Below, piece by piece: positions 1 through 10,689 of a stretch of DNA of 64,000 nt. The notes below the pieces were generated by a model. The model searched no databases and was not told where the DNA came from. It worked only from the letters and a program-made list of their open reading frames with translations. The translations under genes were made by a program, and so were the position numbers. This DNA is from Actinomycetota bacterium (lineage in GTDB: Bacteria > Actinomycetota > Acidimicrobiia > Acidimicrobiales > Ilumatobacteraceae), in NCBI GenBank assembly GCA_009726095.1, contig WLMZ01000002.1, forward strand, positions 17,308-81,307, written 5' to 3'. How positions within the stretch are numbered: position 1 is the stretch's first letter; the number at the start of each line of letters is the position of its first letter.

Positions 1-117
1 TCGGTCACCGTGGTGGGTCCCCGGGCCCGCGTCGACGCAACTGCCGCCCGACATTTCGGCGAACTCGCAGCGGCCACCGCGCAGCGCATCGGCGCAGCGC
101 TGGCCGGCCTGACCTGA
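1..117 (+). CDS. C-terminal end of a probable IclR-type regulator (partial)
   Basis: Frame 1 is open from the window edge to a TGA at 115-117 and encodes 38 residues beginning SVTVVGPRARVD and ending in a helix rich in Ala (RIGAALAGLT). IclR effector domains typically close with a strand of the form 'lsv.gP..R' followed by a final helix that ends a few residues later, and this tail matches that pattern. The DNA-binding half lies outside the window, so the family call rests on a short stretch. The gene is convergent with ilvC and is separated from it by a strong hairpin. Confidence 0.45.
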   Translation, partial: SVTVVGPRARVDATAARHFGELAAATAQRIGAALAGLT

Positions 118-145
118 CCTGGACCGACCGGGCAGGCTGCACGCG

Positions 146-195
146 CAACTGGCAGTTGATGCGCACCCCGAAGGGCACGGATCAACTGCCAGTTG
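146..195. terminator. Long inverted repeat between convergent genes
   Basis: CAACTGGCAGTTGAT (146-160) and ATCAACTGCCAGTTG (181-195) are perfect 15-bp inverted arms around a 20-base loop. Each arm also contains a near-palindrome, AACTG-G/C-CAGTT. It lies between the converging regulator tail and ilvC, which suits a bidirectional terminator, although neither side has a T-tract. Two operator copies in opposite orientation is the alternative reading. Confidence 0.5.
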
Positions 196-225
196 CAGTG
201 CAATCGTTCAGCAGAACCGCTGGGT

Positions 226-1795
<1,570 letters not shown>

Positions 1796-1799
<4 letters not shown>

Positions 1800-3544
1800 C
1801 GCAGGAACTCCTTGCGGGCCATTTGTGACGGGGGCAGCAGCAGGTCGTCGTTGCCGAAACCGGCCGGGACCATCGGGAACACCTTCTCCGACGCGGCGAC
1901 GCGGAAGTCGACCACGACCGGGCGGTCATCGATGCTGTTCGCCTTGTCGATCGCTGGCTGCACCTCTTCGGGGGAATCGACGCGAATACCCACGCAACCC
2001 ATCGCCTCGGCCCACTTCACGAAATCGGGCGTGTCGGGCGACAGGTACACCTCGCTGTAGCGCTCCTCGTAGAACATCTCCTGCCACTGGCGCACCATGC
2101 CGAGATAGCTGTTGTTGAGGATCGCCACCTTCACCGGAATGCGTTCGGTGCTGGCGGTCACCAGTTCCTGGGCGGTCATCTGGAAGCAACCATCGCCATC
2201 GATGGCCCACACCGTGGCCTCGGGGCGCCCGACCTTGGCGCCAATGGCTGCTGGCACGCTGAAACCCATCGTGCCGAGGCCGCCGGAGTTCACCCAGGTA
2301 TAGGGCTTCTCGAAACGCCAGTACTGCGACGACCACATCTGGTGCTGACCAACGCCGCTGATCAAGATGGTGTCCTCGGGAGCGCTGTCGCGGAGGGCCT
2401 CCAGGCAGAACTGCGGCTTCAACGCCTCGCCCGGCTCGCTGGGCTCGTACTGCAGCGGGAACTGCTCGCGCCAGCCGCTGATACGGCTCTTCCACACGCT
2501 GGTGTCGGCCTGAGTGTTGCCCGTGGACAACAGGTCGCGGATGGCCTTGACGATTTCCTCGATGACGAGACGGCAGTCGCCGACGATCGGCACATCGGGG
2601 CGGCGCACCTTGCCCTGCTCGGCAGGGTCGATGTCGACATGGATGATCTTGGCCTCTTGGGCAAACTCCGACACCTTGCCGGTGATGCGGTCGTCGAAGC
2701 GGGCGCCGAGCGCAATCAGCAGATCGCTGCGCTGCATGGCCGTGGTCGCCGAGGCGGTGCCGTGCATACCGGGCATGCCGAGGCACAGTGGGTGGCTGTC
2801 GGGGAATGCACCGCGGGCCATCAACGTGGTGACCACATGGATCTGGGTGAGTTCGGCGAGTTCGCGCAGCGCCTCGGCGGCACGCGCCTTCAGCACGCCA
2901 CCACCCACGTACAGGATGGGGCGCTCGGACTCCAGGATCAGCCGGGCGGCCTCTTTGATCATGCGTGGGTGGCCCTTCATGGTGGGGCGGTACCCGGGCA
3001 GGCTGTCGATGACCTCGGCATCGGTGGGCCAGTGCCACTCCATGCTGTTCTGCAACACGTCTTTGGGGATGTCGATCAACGTGGGACCGGGGCGACCGGT
3101 GGTGGCGATGTGGAACGCCTGACGAACAGCCATGGGGAGGTCAGCCGCTGACATGACCAGTTCGTTGTGCTTGGTCACGCTGCGGGTGATGCCGACGGTG
3201 TCGCATTCCTGGAACGCATCGGTGCCGATCGCGCTGGTGGAGACCTGACCGGTGATGCAGACCATGGGGATGGAGTCCATGTAGGCATCGCACAGCGGGG
3301 TGACCATGTTCGTTGCCGCCGGCCCGCTGGTGACCATGGCCACGCCGGGACGCCCCGTGACGTGGGCATACCCCTCGGCCATGTGCCCGGCGCCCTGTTC
3401 GTGGCGCACGAGGATGTGGCGGATGCTGCTGTCGAGCAATGGGTCGTAGGCGGGCAGGATGCATCCGCCGGGAAGGCCGAACATGACTTCGGTGCCTTCC
3501 ATCTCCAGGGCCTTGATGAGGGCTTGCGCCCCGGTCATCTTCAC
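1796..3544 (-). CDS. ilvB: Acetolactate synthase, catalytic (large) subunit
   Basis: 582 residues, ThDP- and FAD-dependent, condensing pyruvate with pyruvate or 2-oxobutyrate. The N-terminal ThDP pyrimidine domain carries the catalytic Glu in [15 protein letters not shown]. The C-terminal ThDP-binding motif reads GDGCFQM followed by [12 protein letters not shown]. The start is taken as GTG at 3544 because GAGGAG (3556-3551) sits six bases upstream of it; an in-frame ATG two codons later is the alternative. It is first in ilvBNC and lies behind the attenuator at 3648-3748. Confidence 0.96.
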
Positions 3545-3647
3545 TTGGTACTCCTCATTGCTGCTTGACGTTGCTGCTCGACTGTTGTCGGGCTCTTGGT
3601 GCGTGGACTGAGATAGCTGACGAACTGTTCCGGCTGAAACTGGGCCG

Positions 3648-3678
3648 AAAAACGAAATGACCTCCCGGCTGGGAGGTC
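3648..3678 (-). terminator. ilvBNC attenuator terminator
   Basis: On the minus strand GACCTCCC-AGCC-GGGAGGTC forms a perfect 8-bp stem (3678-3659). It is followed by ATTTCG and five consecutive T (3652-3648), the form of an intrinsic terminator. It sits about 100 bases before the ilvB start and 32 bases after the leader-peptide stop. Premature termination here would be relieved when ribosomes stall on the Ile/Leu/Val codons of the leader. Confidence 0.85.
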
Positions 3679-3681
3679 GTG

Positions 3682-3709
3682 CGGCACAGACGGCGTGAAG
3701 CCGTTGCCG
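3682..3709 (-). promoter_or_regulatory. Leader hairpin directly after the ilv leader peptide
   Basis: Reading the minus strand, CGGCA-ACGGC-TTCAC-GCCGT-CTG-TGCCG folds into two stacked 5-bp stems. The hairpin begins at the base after the leader-peptide TAG (3712-3710), so a ribosome at the stop codon would cover it. It probably acts as the pause hairpin of the attenuator. No clear antiterminator partner for the terminator arm was found by eye. Confidence 0.6.
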
Positions 3710-3748
3710 CTAGGTGATTACTACGAGAATGGGGGCAGAGCTGTTCAC
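3710..3748 (-). CDS. ilv leader peptide (attenuation), 12 residues
   Basis: GTG AAC AGC TCT GCC CCC ATT CTC GTA GTA ATC ACC TAG encodes MNSSAPILVVIT. Five of its last six sense codons are Ile, Leu or Val, which is diagnostic of a branched-chain amino-acid attenuator. CAGAAT (3761-3756) lies seven bases before the GTG, so the transcript probably begins at the start codon. Comparable leaders precede ilvB in other actinobacteria. An in-frame GTG two codons upstream is a less likely start. Confidence 0.88.
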   Translation of the reverse strand: MNSSAPILVVIT

Positions 3749-3812
3749 AGCCACGATTCTGCCACAGCGGGCACATCGTTTGCAACCACAGCGAGCCCGA
3801 ACACCGCGCACC

Positions 3813-5651
3813 TCACCATGTGTCGATGTTCGGTCGCTTCTTCGGTCTGGCCGACCAGGCGGGCGATGGCGGGGTCGAACGCAACAGCGTGGCGATCCAA
3901 CGGCGGGTGTCGATCGGATCGATGACGTCGTCGATCTCGAAGTGCGAGGCGGCATTCAGCGCCTTGCCGTGCTGGTACATGCGATCGACCATCTGCTGGA
4001 ACATGGCCTCGCGCTCGACGGGGTCGGACACGGCCTCGAGCTCATTGCGGTACCCCAGTCGCACCGCACCCTCCAGACCCATACCGCCGAACTCGCCCGT
4101 GGGCCACGCAACGGTCGCCAGCGGCGCCTTGGTGCTGCCCCCCATCATCGCCTGCGCGCCGAGGCCGTAGGCCTTGCGCGTGACCAGGGTGATGTACGGC
4201 ACGGTCAGGTTGGCGCCGGTGACGAACAAGCGACTGCAGTGGCGCACCAGCGCAGCGCGCTCGATGTCGGGGCCCACCATCATCCCCGGGGTGTCGCACA
4301 GCGAGATGACCGGGATGTCGAAGGCATCGCAGAGTTGCAGGAACCGGGCAGCCTTGTCGGCGCCGTCGCTGTCGATGGCACCGGCGAGGTGACCGGGATT
4401 GTTGGCGATGACCCCCACGGGCATGCCCTCGATGCGGGCCAACGCGGTGATCATGCCCAGCCCGAAATCGCGGCGGAGTTCGAGCACAGCGCCGGTGTCG
4501 AACAGCGCGTCGAGCAGGGCGCGCACGTCGTAACTACGCTTGCGGTCCTCGGGGATGACATGGCGCAACAACCGCTGATCGCCGTGTTCCCATGTGGGCA
4601 CCGGCCCCTGGAAGTACGACAGGTACTGCTTGGCAACGCGCACGGCCTCGGCCTCGTCGCGCACGACGATGTCGACCACGCCGTTGGCGCGTTGCACATC
4701 GATGGGGCCGATCTCGGTGGGAGCGAACACGCCCAGACCGCCGCCTTCGATCATGGCCGGACCACCCATCCCGATGTTGGAGTCCTCGGTGGCGATCACG
4801 ACGTCGCAGCAGCCCAGGATCGCAGCATTCCCGGCAAAGCAGTAACCAGCGTTCACCCCGACCAGCGGTACCGACCCGCTGAGTTGGGCGAACCACAAAA
4901 ACGCCAGGCAGTCGAGGCCGCTGACGCCGACGCCGTCGGTGTCGCCGGGCCGCCCACCACCGCCCTCGGTGAAGAACACCACGGGTAGGCGCAGTTGTTC
5001 GGCGAGCTCGAACAGCCGGTCCTTCTTGCGATGGTTCTGTTGACCCTGCGTGCCAGCGAGCACGGTGTAGTCGTACGACACGGCCACCACCTGCGCCGCA
5101 TGTCCGCTGAAGACCTGACCGTTCACAGTGCCGATGCCCCCCACCATGCCGTCGGCCGGCGTGCGGGTGATCAGCTCGTCAACCGGGCGGCGACGGCGCT
5201 GGGCAGCGATCACCACCGGGCCGTATTCCACGAAGCTGCCCTGATCGACGAGGTCAGCCACGTTCTCACGCGCCGTGCGCCGACCCACCGAGCGCCGGCG
5301 CTGCACGGCCTCGGGACGGGCCGTGTCGAAGCCGACCTCGTGGCGCGCAAGCACCTCGGCGAGGTCCGGCCGGATACGGCTGAGATCGAGTTGGTCCTCG
5401 ACGACATCGGCGATGTCGGCCACTTCGACGATGTCGATCACGAGCATCAGTTGGCCCGGTGTCACGGTGACGCCTTCGGCGATCAGCACATTGCACACCA
5501 CGCCGCCGGCGGTGACCTTCACGTCGTGGAGCATCTTCATGCTCTCCATCAGCACGACGGTCTGCCCGGCGCGCACGGTGTCGCCCACCGCGACGGACAC
5601 CGTTACGGCCGTGCCCTGCATCGGTGATTCGACGGTCAGTTGCTCACCCAC
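3813..5651 (-). CDS. Biotinyl domain-carboxyltransferase fusion, acyl-CoA carboxylase type
   Basis: 612 residues. Residues 1-75 are a biotinyl domain with the acceptor Lys39 in ESMKM. After a charged linker, residues from about 100 to 590 form a PccB/AccD5-type carboxyltransferase: the acyl-CoA half has [19 protein letters not shown] and the carboxybiotin half has [17 protein letters not shown] and [15 protein letters not shown]. The expected reaction is carboxyl transfer from biotin to an acyl-CoA. No biotin carboxylase gene is in the window, so the partner must be elsewhere. The order BCCP-then-CT is unusual, since biotin is normally carried by the BC subunit. The start is GTG with CACACT six bases ahead. 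Confidence 0.88.
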   Translation of the reverse strand: MGEQLTVESPMQGTAVTVSVAVGDTVRAGQTVVLMESMKMLHDVKVTAGGVVCNVLIAEGVTVTPGQLMLVIDIVEVADIADVVEDQLDLSRIRPDLAEVLARHEVGFDTARPEAVQRRRSVGRRTARENVADLVDQGSFVEYGPVVIAAQRRRRPVDELITRTPADGMVGGIGTVNGQVFSGHAAQVVAVSYDYTVLAGTQGQQNHRKKDRLFELAEQLRLPVVFFTEGGGGRPGDTDGVGVSGLDCLAFLWFAQLSGSVPLVGVNAGYCFAGNAAILGCCDVVIATEDSNIGMGGPAMIEGGGLGVFAPTEIGPIDVQRANGVVDIVVRDEAEAVRVAKQYLSYFQGPVPTWEHGDQRLLRHVIPEDRKRSYDVRALLDALFDTGAVLELRRDFGLGMITALARIEGMPVGVIANNPGHLAGAIDSDGADKAARFLQLCDAFDIPVISLCDTPGMMVGPDIERAALVRHCSRLFVTGANLTVPYITLVTRKAYGLGAQAMMGGSTKAPLATVAWPTGEFGGMGLEGAVRLGYRNELEAVSDPVEREAMFQQMVDRMYQHGKALNAASHFEIDDVIDPIDTRRWIATLLRSTPPSPAWSARPKKRPNIDTW

Positions 5652-5706
5652 GCTGCCAGTGTGTCACGCCTCCCCCGCCGCCAACGGTACGTACTACTGT
5701 CGCGCC

Positions 5707-7059
5707 ATGACCACGAAGTACACCCTCAACGAAACCGACATTCCTCGTGCGTGGCTGAACATCGTCCCCGCACTGCCCAGCCCGCCGCCACCGGCGCTGC
5801 ACCCCGGCACGCTGCAGCCGGCAGGTCCCGACGATTTCGCCCCGCTGTTCCCGATGGACCTGATCATGCAGGAGGTGTCGATGGAACCGTTCATCGAGAT
5901 CCCCGAAGCCGTGATGGACGTGTATCGCCTGTGGCGACCCACACCCCTCTACCGTGCCCATCGTCTGGAGAAGGCGCTCGGCACCCCGGCGCACATCTAC
6001 TACAAGTACGAGGGCACCTCGCCGGCCGGGTCGCACAAGCCCAACACCGCCGTGCCGCAGGCGTACTACAACGCCAAGGCGGGCGTGAAGAAGCTCACCA
6101 CCGAGACCGGCGCCGGCCAGTGGGGCACGGCGTTGGCCTTCGCCTGTGCGCAGTTCGACATCGAGTGCGAGGTCTGGCAGGTGCGGGCGAGCTACGACGC
6201 CAAGCCGTACCGCCGCCTGATGATGGAGGTCTTCGGTGCAACGGTGCACCCATCGCCATCCGATCTCACCGCCTCGGGCCGGGCCATCCTCGCCCAGAAC
6301 CCCGATTCCCCCGGTTCGCTGGGCATCGCCATCAGCGAGGCCGTCGAGGTCGCGGCGCCCCGCGCCGACACCCGCTACGCGCTCGGGTCGGTGCTCAACC
6401 ACGTGCTCCTCCACCAGACCGTGATCGGCCAAGAGGCACTGAAGCAGTTCGAGCAGGCCGGCGAGTACCCCGATGTCATCTACGGCTGCGTCGGTGGCGG
6501 CAGCAATTTCGGCGGGCTCACGTTCCCGTTCCTGGCCGAGAACCTGGCCGGGCGCCGCAACACGCGCATCGTCGCCGTCGAGCCAGCGGCCTGCCCGAGC
6601 ATGACCAAGGGTGTCTACGCCTACGACTTCGGCGACACCGCAGGCATGACCCCGCTGATGAAGATGCACACGCTGGGCAAGGATTTCATCCCCGACACCA
6701 TCCATGCCGGCGGCCTGCGCTACCACGGGATGAGCCCGCTCGTGTCGCACATCTACGAACTCGGTCTCATCGAGGCCGAGTCCAAGAACCAGCTCGACTG
6801 CTTTGCAGCCGGCGTGCAGTTTGCCCGCACCGAGGGCATCATCCCGGCGCCAGAACCCACCCACGCCCTTGCTGCGTGCATCGAGGAAGCGCTGCGCTGC
6901 AAGGAGACCGGCGAAACCAAGGTCATCCTCACGGCACTGTGCGGACACGGCATGCTCGACCTCGCCGCATACGACAACTACCTCTCCGGCAACCTCGTCG
7001 ATTACGACTACCCGGCCGAGGCGATCCAGGCAGCCCTCGCTGGTTTGCCCAAGATCTGA
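5707..7059 (+). CDS. trpB: TrpB2-type tryptophan synthase beta-like PLP enzyme
   Basis: 450 residues, longer than TrpB1 (about 400) and typical of TrpB2, which has an N-terminal extension beginning with Pro-rich segments ([12 protein letters not shown]). The PLP lysine is K111 in the motif SPAGSHKPN, and the phosphate-binding loop is [11 protein letters not shown]. TrpB2 makes tryptophan from indole and serine, often without a TrpA partner; no trpA lies nearby. The ATG at 5707 is six bases after TACTGT (5695-5700), consistent with a leaderless transcript, so the longer upstream reading frame is not used. Confidence 0.9.
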   Translation: MTTKYTLNETDIPRAWLNIVPALPSPPPPALHPGTLQPAGPDDFAPLFPMDLIMQEVSMEPFIEIPEAVMDVYRLWRPTPLYRAHRLEKALGTPAHIYYKYEGTSPAGSHKPNTAVPQAYYNAKAGVKKLTTETGAGQWGTALAFACAQFDIECEVWQVRASYDAKPYRRLMMEVFGATVHPSPSDLTASGRAILAQNPDSPGSLGIAISEAVEVAAPRADTRYALGSVLNHVLLHQTVIGQEALKQFEQAGEYPDVIYGCVGGGSNFGGLTFPFLAENLAGRRNTRIVAVEPAACPSMTKGVYAYDFGDTAGMTPLMKMHTLGKDFIPDTIHAGGLRYHGMSPLVSHIYELGLIEAESKNQLDCFAAGVQFARTEGIIPAPEPTHALAACIEEALRCKETGETKVILTALCGHGMLDLAAYDNYLSGNLVDYDYPAEAIQAALAGLPKI

Positions 7060-7194
7060 TCGCCGCCAACCACGTGATCATGCTCGGCACTGCGTTGTCG
7101 CGCGCCTGGCCGCCAACATGATCGGTAAAGATTTCGACCCAGCTTTTCCGGGAGAACACGCTGGTCGGCCTACGATGATCCAGATATTTCGCTC

Positions 7195-7218
7195 GATCGC
7201 GCGTCACACGCCGCGATC
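7195..7218 (+). promoter_or_regulatory. Hairpin in the inositol-phosphate synthase leader
   Basis: GATCGCG (7195-7201) pairs with CGCGATC (7212-7218), and the inner CGT/ACG can extend the stem to ten pairs with one bulge. It ends two bases before AGGAGG (7221-7226). A TACGAT box at 7171-7176 would place the transcript start just upstream. The position would let the structure affect ribosome access. Confidence 0.4.
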
Positions 7219-7236
7219 TCAGGAGGACACAGCATT

Positions 7237-8574
7237 ATGACCACTCCCCCCTCGCCCACCGTGCAGCCCGCCACCGGGCGCCTCGGTGTGCTCACCGTCG
7301 GTCTCGGTGCCGTCGCCTCCACGCTCATCGCCGGTGTCGAACTGGTCAAGCGCGGCCAGGGCAAGCCGATTGGTTCGCTCACCCAGATGGGCACCATCCG
7401 CCTGGGCAAGCGCACCGACAACCGCAGCCCGCTGGTGAAGGACTTCGTACCGCTCGCCCGGCTCGAAGACATCGTGTGGGGCGCCTGGGACGTCTTCCCC
7501 GACGACGCATATGTGGCCGCATCACGCGCCGGCGTGCTCGAGGGCGGCAAGCACATCGAAGCCATCGCCGAGGCGCTGCGCGACATCCGCCCCATGTCCG
7601 CCGCGTTCGAGCGCAAGTACGCCCGCAACCTCGATGGCGAGCACACCAAGGGCGACATCGGCAAGCGCGCCATGCTCAACGCCATCCGCGAAGACATCAA
7701 CACCTTCCGCGACGAGAAGCAGGTCGACCGCCTGGTCATGATCTGGTGCGCCAGCACCGAGATCTTCATCGAGCCCGGCCCGGCGCACATGAACCTGGAG
7801 GCGTTCGAGGCAGCCATCGATGCCAACGACCCCACCATCGCTCCATCCATGCTGTACGCCTACGCCGCCATCCTCGAAGGCGTGCCGTTTGCAAACGGTG
7901 CCCCGAACCTGGCCGTCGACACGCCGGTGCTGCGCCAGCTCGCCACCGACATGAACGTGCCCATCAGCGGCAAGGACTTCAAGACCGGTCAGACGCTGAT
8001 GAAGACCGTGCTCGCCCCCATGCTGAAGGCCCGCCAGCTCGGCCTGTCCGGCTGGTACAGCACGAACATCCTCGGTAACCGCGACGGCGAGGTGCTCGAT
8101 GCACCCGAGAACTTCAAGACCAAGGAAGAATCCAAGCTCGGCGTGCTCGAGGACATCCTCGAACCCGCCAAGAACCCCGACCTGTACGGCAACGTCTTCC
8201 ACAAGGTCAGCATCAACTACTACCCACCCCGGGGCGACAACAAAGAGGGCTGGGACAACATCGACATCTTCGGATGGCTCGGGTACCCCATGCAGATCAA
8301 GGTCGACTTCCTCTGCCGCGACAGCATCCTTGCTGCGCCGCTCGCGCTCGACCTGGTGCTGTTCAGCGACCTGGCCCAGCGGGCCGGTCTCGGCGGTATC
8401 CAGGAGTGGCTGAGCTTCTACTACAAGAGCCCGCAGGTGGCCCCCGGGCTGTATCCCGAGCACGACCTGTTCATCCAGCTCACCAAGCTGAAGAACACGC
8501 TGCGCTGGATCATGAACGAGGACCAGATCACCCACCTCGGCCGCGAGTACTACGACGAGGTCACCGAGGTCTAG
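7237..8574 (+). CDS. ino1: Inositol-1-phosphate synthase
   Basis: 445 residues. It converts glucose 6-phosphate to 1L-myo-inositol 1-phosphate using bound NAD, the entry to phosphatidylinositol and mycothiol in actinobacteria. The Rossmann segment LGVLTVGLGAVASTLIAG is at the N-terminus, and the family motifs GAWDVFPDDAY and SGKDFKTGQT are visible, as is the C-terminal segment with KVSINYYPPRGDNKEGWDN. A strong AGGAGG lies ten bases before the ATG, in contrast to the many SD-less genes around it. It is convergent with the next gene. Confidence 0.93.
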   Translation: MTTPPSPTVQPATGRLGVLTVGLGAVASTLIAGVELVKRGQGKPIGSLTQMGTIRLGKRTDNRSPLVKDFVPLARLEDIVWGAWDVFPDDAYVAASRAGVLEGGKHIEAIAEALRDIRPMSAAFERKYARNLDGEHTKGDIGKRAMLNAIREDINTFRDEKQVDRLVMIWCASTEIFIEPGPAHMNLEAFEAAIDANDPTIAPSMLYAYAAILEGVPFANGAPNLAVDTPVLRQLATDMNVPISGKDFKTGQTLMKTVLAPMLKARQLGLSGWYSTNILGNRDGEVLDAPENFKTKEESKLGVLEDILEPAKNPDLYGNVFHKVSINYYPPRGDNKEGWDNIDIFGWLGYPMQIKVDFLCRDSILAAPLALDLVLFSDLAQRAGLGGIQEWLSFYYKSPQVAPGLYPEHDLFIQLTKLKNTLRWIMNEDQITHLGREYYDEVTEV

Positions 8575-8590
8575 GGCACTCGGGACCCGA

Positions 8591-9568
8591 TCACGGCCGG
8601 GGCGTATGTCCCGCCAAGATCGTGGCCAATAACGGAGCATCCATGTTGCCACCCGACAGGGTGACGCCGACGCGCCTGCCCAACTGCAGATCTCGCTCAG
8701 CCAACAACCCGGCGAGCGACACCGCGCCCGCTGGCTCGGCAATGTTGTGGGTGGTCGAGAACATCAGCCGCACGGCTGCTGCACAGAGGTCCTCGCTGAC
8801 CTGCACAATGCGTGACGCACCGCGCAGAATGATGTCAATGGCAGCGGGATCAGGCACGCGACACGCCACGCCATCCATGAACGTGTCGGCGGTGTCGGTG
8901 CTCACGGCGTGACCGGCATCGAACGACAGCGCTGTTGCCGGAGCGTTCTCGGCCACCACGCCAACGATCTCGGTGCGCAGGCCGAGCAGATCGCGCACGG
9001 CGATGTGCGCACAGATACCCGAGCCCAATCCCACGGGCACGTACACGGTGTCCAGCTCGGGAGCCCCCGCCAGGAACTCCCGGGCGTACGTGGCCACGCC
9101 GAGGACGAGGTCGGGATGGAACGAGGGCACCATCTGCATGCCCTGCGTGTCGGCAAGGTGCTGGGCGTGCTCGCGTGCGGCCTGGAAATCGTGACCGTGC
9201 TCGATCAGTGTTGCTCCGAACGCACGCATCGCTGCGTTCTTGTCAGGGCTGTTGCCGAACGGCACCACGATGGTGACCTCGAGCCCGAACGCCCGGCCGG
9301 CGAAGGCAAGGCTCTGGCCATGATTGCCGCGCGTGGCACTGATGAGCCCGCGCGGCGATACATGCTCGCGTGCGTAGCGGTCGGCGAAGACCAGCCCACC
9401 CCGTACCTTGAAAGCCCCCGTCGGCGTGTGGTTCTCGTGCTTCACCCACACATCGGCACCCACTGCATCGGACAACAACGGCCATGCGAACTGTGGGGTC
9501 GGGGGAACATAGCGGCCAACAAGCCGGGCGGCGTCGTTCAGTTGTTCGAGTGTGAAGGGCGAAACCAT
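8591..9568 (-). CDS. Threonine/serine dehydratase-like PLP enzyme
   Basis: 325 residues from the ATG at 9568, chosen because it lies four bases after the stop of the upstream cyclo-ligase gene; a start six codons earlier would overlap that gene. Fold-type II PLP enzyme: Schiff-base K54 in TPTGAFKVRGG, the serine/threonine loop SATRGNHGQS and a Gly-rich phosphate loop VGLGSGICAH. There is no C-terminal ACT domain, so it resembles catabolic dehydratases more than the feedback-regulated IlvA. Substrate is not certain. It is probably cotranscribed with the 5-formyl-THF cyclo-ligase gene. Confidence 0.82.
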   Translation of the reverse strand: MVSPFTLEQLNDAARLVGRYVPPTPQFAWPLLSDAVGADVWVKHENHTPTGAFKVRGGLVFADRYAREHVSPRGLISATRGNHGQSLAFAGRAFGLEVTIVVPFGNSPDKNAAMRAFGATLIEHGHDFQAAREHAQHLADTQGMQMVPSFHPDLVLGVATYAREFLAGAPELDTVYVPVGLGSGICAHIAVRDLLGLRTEIVGVVAENAPATALSFDAGHAVSTDTADTFMDGVACRVPDPAAIDIILRGASRIVQVSEDLCAAAVRLMFSTTHNIAEPAGAVSLAGLLAERDLQLGRRVGVTLSGGNMDAPLLATILAGHTPRP

Positions 9569-9572
9569 GTGG

Positions 9573-10124
9573 TCACTGTGACACACCGTCGCAGATCACC
9601 CGGCTCATGTTGCGGTCGTGGTCCTCGTTGGGGATCGAGTCAACGATCTGCTCGCGGAAGCACACGCCCACGGTGACGCAGTCGGAGCGCACCAACGGCA
9701 GGAACCGGTCGTAATAGCCTCCGCCCTGACCGAGCCGGCAACCATCGAGCGTGAAGGCAAGCCCGGGCACCACCACCGCGTCGATGACGGTGGGATCGCA
9801 GGCCTCGCCGATGGGTGCAGGAATGCCATATGCCCCGACTTCCAACGGGTCGCCCCGGTCGTGGCGGACTGCCACCATGTGGTCGCCGATCACGCGGGGC
9901 AGGTACACGAGGGCGCCACCCTGCCAGAGCGAGTCGAGCAGGCCGGTGGTGTCCGGCTCGCCGCCGACACCAACGAACGCAAGCACGTGCAGCCCCGCAA
10001 CCCCAGATGGCCCGAACGAGTCGACCACGAGCCCCCCCAGGGCAGCCGAGCGGTGCAGACGGTCAGCAATCGCAGCGCGCAGGCGACGCATGTCCGTACG
10101 CAACTGTCGTTTTGCTTCGCTCAT
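9573..10124 (-). CDS. 5-formyltetrahydrofolate cyclo-ligase
   Basis: 183 residues. It recycles 5-formyl-THF to 5,10-methenyl-THF with ATP. The family signature LGQGGGYYDRFL is near the C-terminus, preceded by VVVPGLAFTLDGCRLG, and the N-terminal basic stretch SEAKRQLRTDMRRLR is typical. The start at 10124 is supported by AGGTGGAG about five bases upstream; the reading frame continues further upstream but that part overlaps the divergent flavin reductase and has no family similarity. Confidence 0.9.
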   Translation of the reverse strand: MSEAKRQLRTDMRRLRAAIADRLHRSAALGGLVVDSFGPSGVAGLHVLAFVGVGGEPDTTGLLDSLWQGGALVYLPRVIGDHMVAVRHDRGDPLEVGAYGIPAPIGEACDPTVIDAVVVPGLAFTLDGCRLGQGGGYYDRFLPLVRSDCVTVGVCFREQIVDSIPNEDHDRNMSRVICDGVSQ

Positions 10125-10185
10125 CACTCTCCACCTTCGCACGGACCATGTCACCGGATACGGCCACCGGATAGGGTCACCGCTG

Positions 10186-10689
10186 ATGTCTATCTCAGCA
10201 GAAGAGTTCGATTCGGCCCGCTTCCGCCAGGTGCTCGGCCACTTCCCCACCGGCGTCACCATCATCACCGGGATGGCCGGCGACCAACCGGCCGGGTTCA
10301 CCATTGGTTCGTTCACCTCGGTGTCGCTCGATCCACCGCTGGTGGGCTTCCTGCCGCAGGTCAACAGCGACACGTGGGCAGCGATGGCACCGTCGGGACG
10401 TTTCTGCGTGAACATCCTCGGCGCCCATCAGGGTGCTGAATGTTGGCGCTTCGCGAAGAAGGGCGTCGATGATCGTTTCGCCGATGTTGCCTGGCACCCC
10501 GGCGTGTCGGGATCACCCGTCCTCGACGACGCCATTGCCTGGATCGACTGCGAGACCGAAGCCGTCCACGAAATGGGCGATCACTACTTCGTGCTCGGCC
10601 GGGTGGTGGCCATGAGCCACACCGACGACGACCCGAAACCGCTGCTGTTCTTCCGCGGCAAGCTCGGCGGATACCTGATGCACGAATGA
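10186..10689 (+). CDS. Flavin reductase-like, FMN-binding split-barrel protein
   Basis: 167 residues. The N-terminus FRQVLGHFPTGVTIITG followed by AGFTIGSFTSVSLDPPLVGF is the standard opening of HpaC/DIM6-NTAB flavin reductases, which supply reduced flavin to monooxygenases or act as flavin-dependent enzymes themselves. The C-terminus HYFVLGRVVAM and KPLLFFRGKLGGY also match. ATG 10186 is eight bases after TAGGGT (10172-10177). It overlaps the next gene in an ATGA. No partner monooxygenase is adjacent, so its physiological acceptor is unknown. Confidence 0.88.
   Translation: MSISAEEFDSARFRQVLGHFPTGVTIITGMAGDQPAGFTIGSFTSVSLDPPLVGFLPQVNSDTWAAMAPSGRFCVNILGAHQGAECWRFAKKGVDDRFADVAWHPGVSGSPVLDDAIAWIDCETEAVHEMGDHYFVLGRVVAMSHTDDDPKPLLFFRGKLGGYLMHE

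Noticed and set aside
5644..6948. A 434-codon minus-strand reading frame opposite trpB2
   Set aside because: The sense strand has intact TrpB2 motifs, while the antisense product is Gly/Asp/Leu-rich with no domain.
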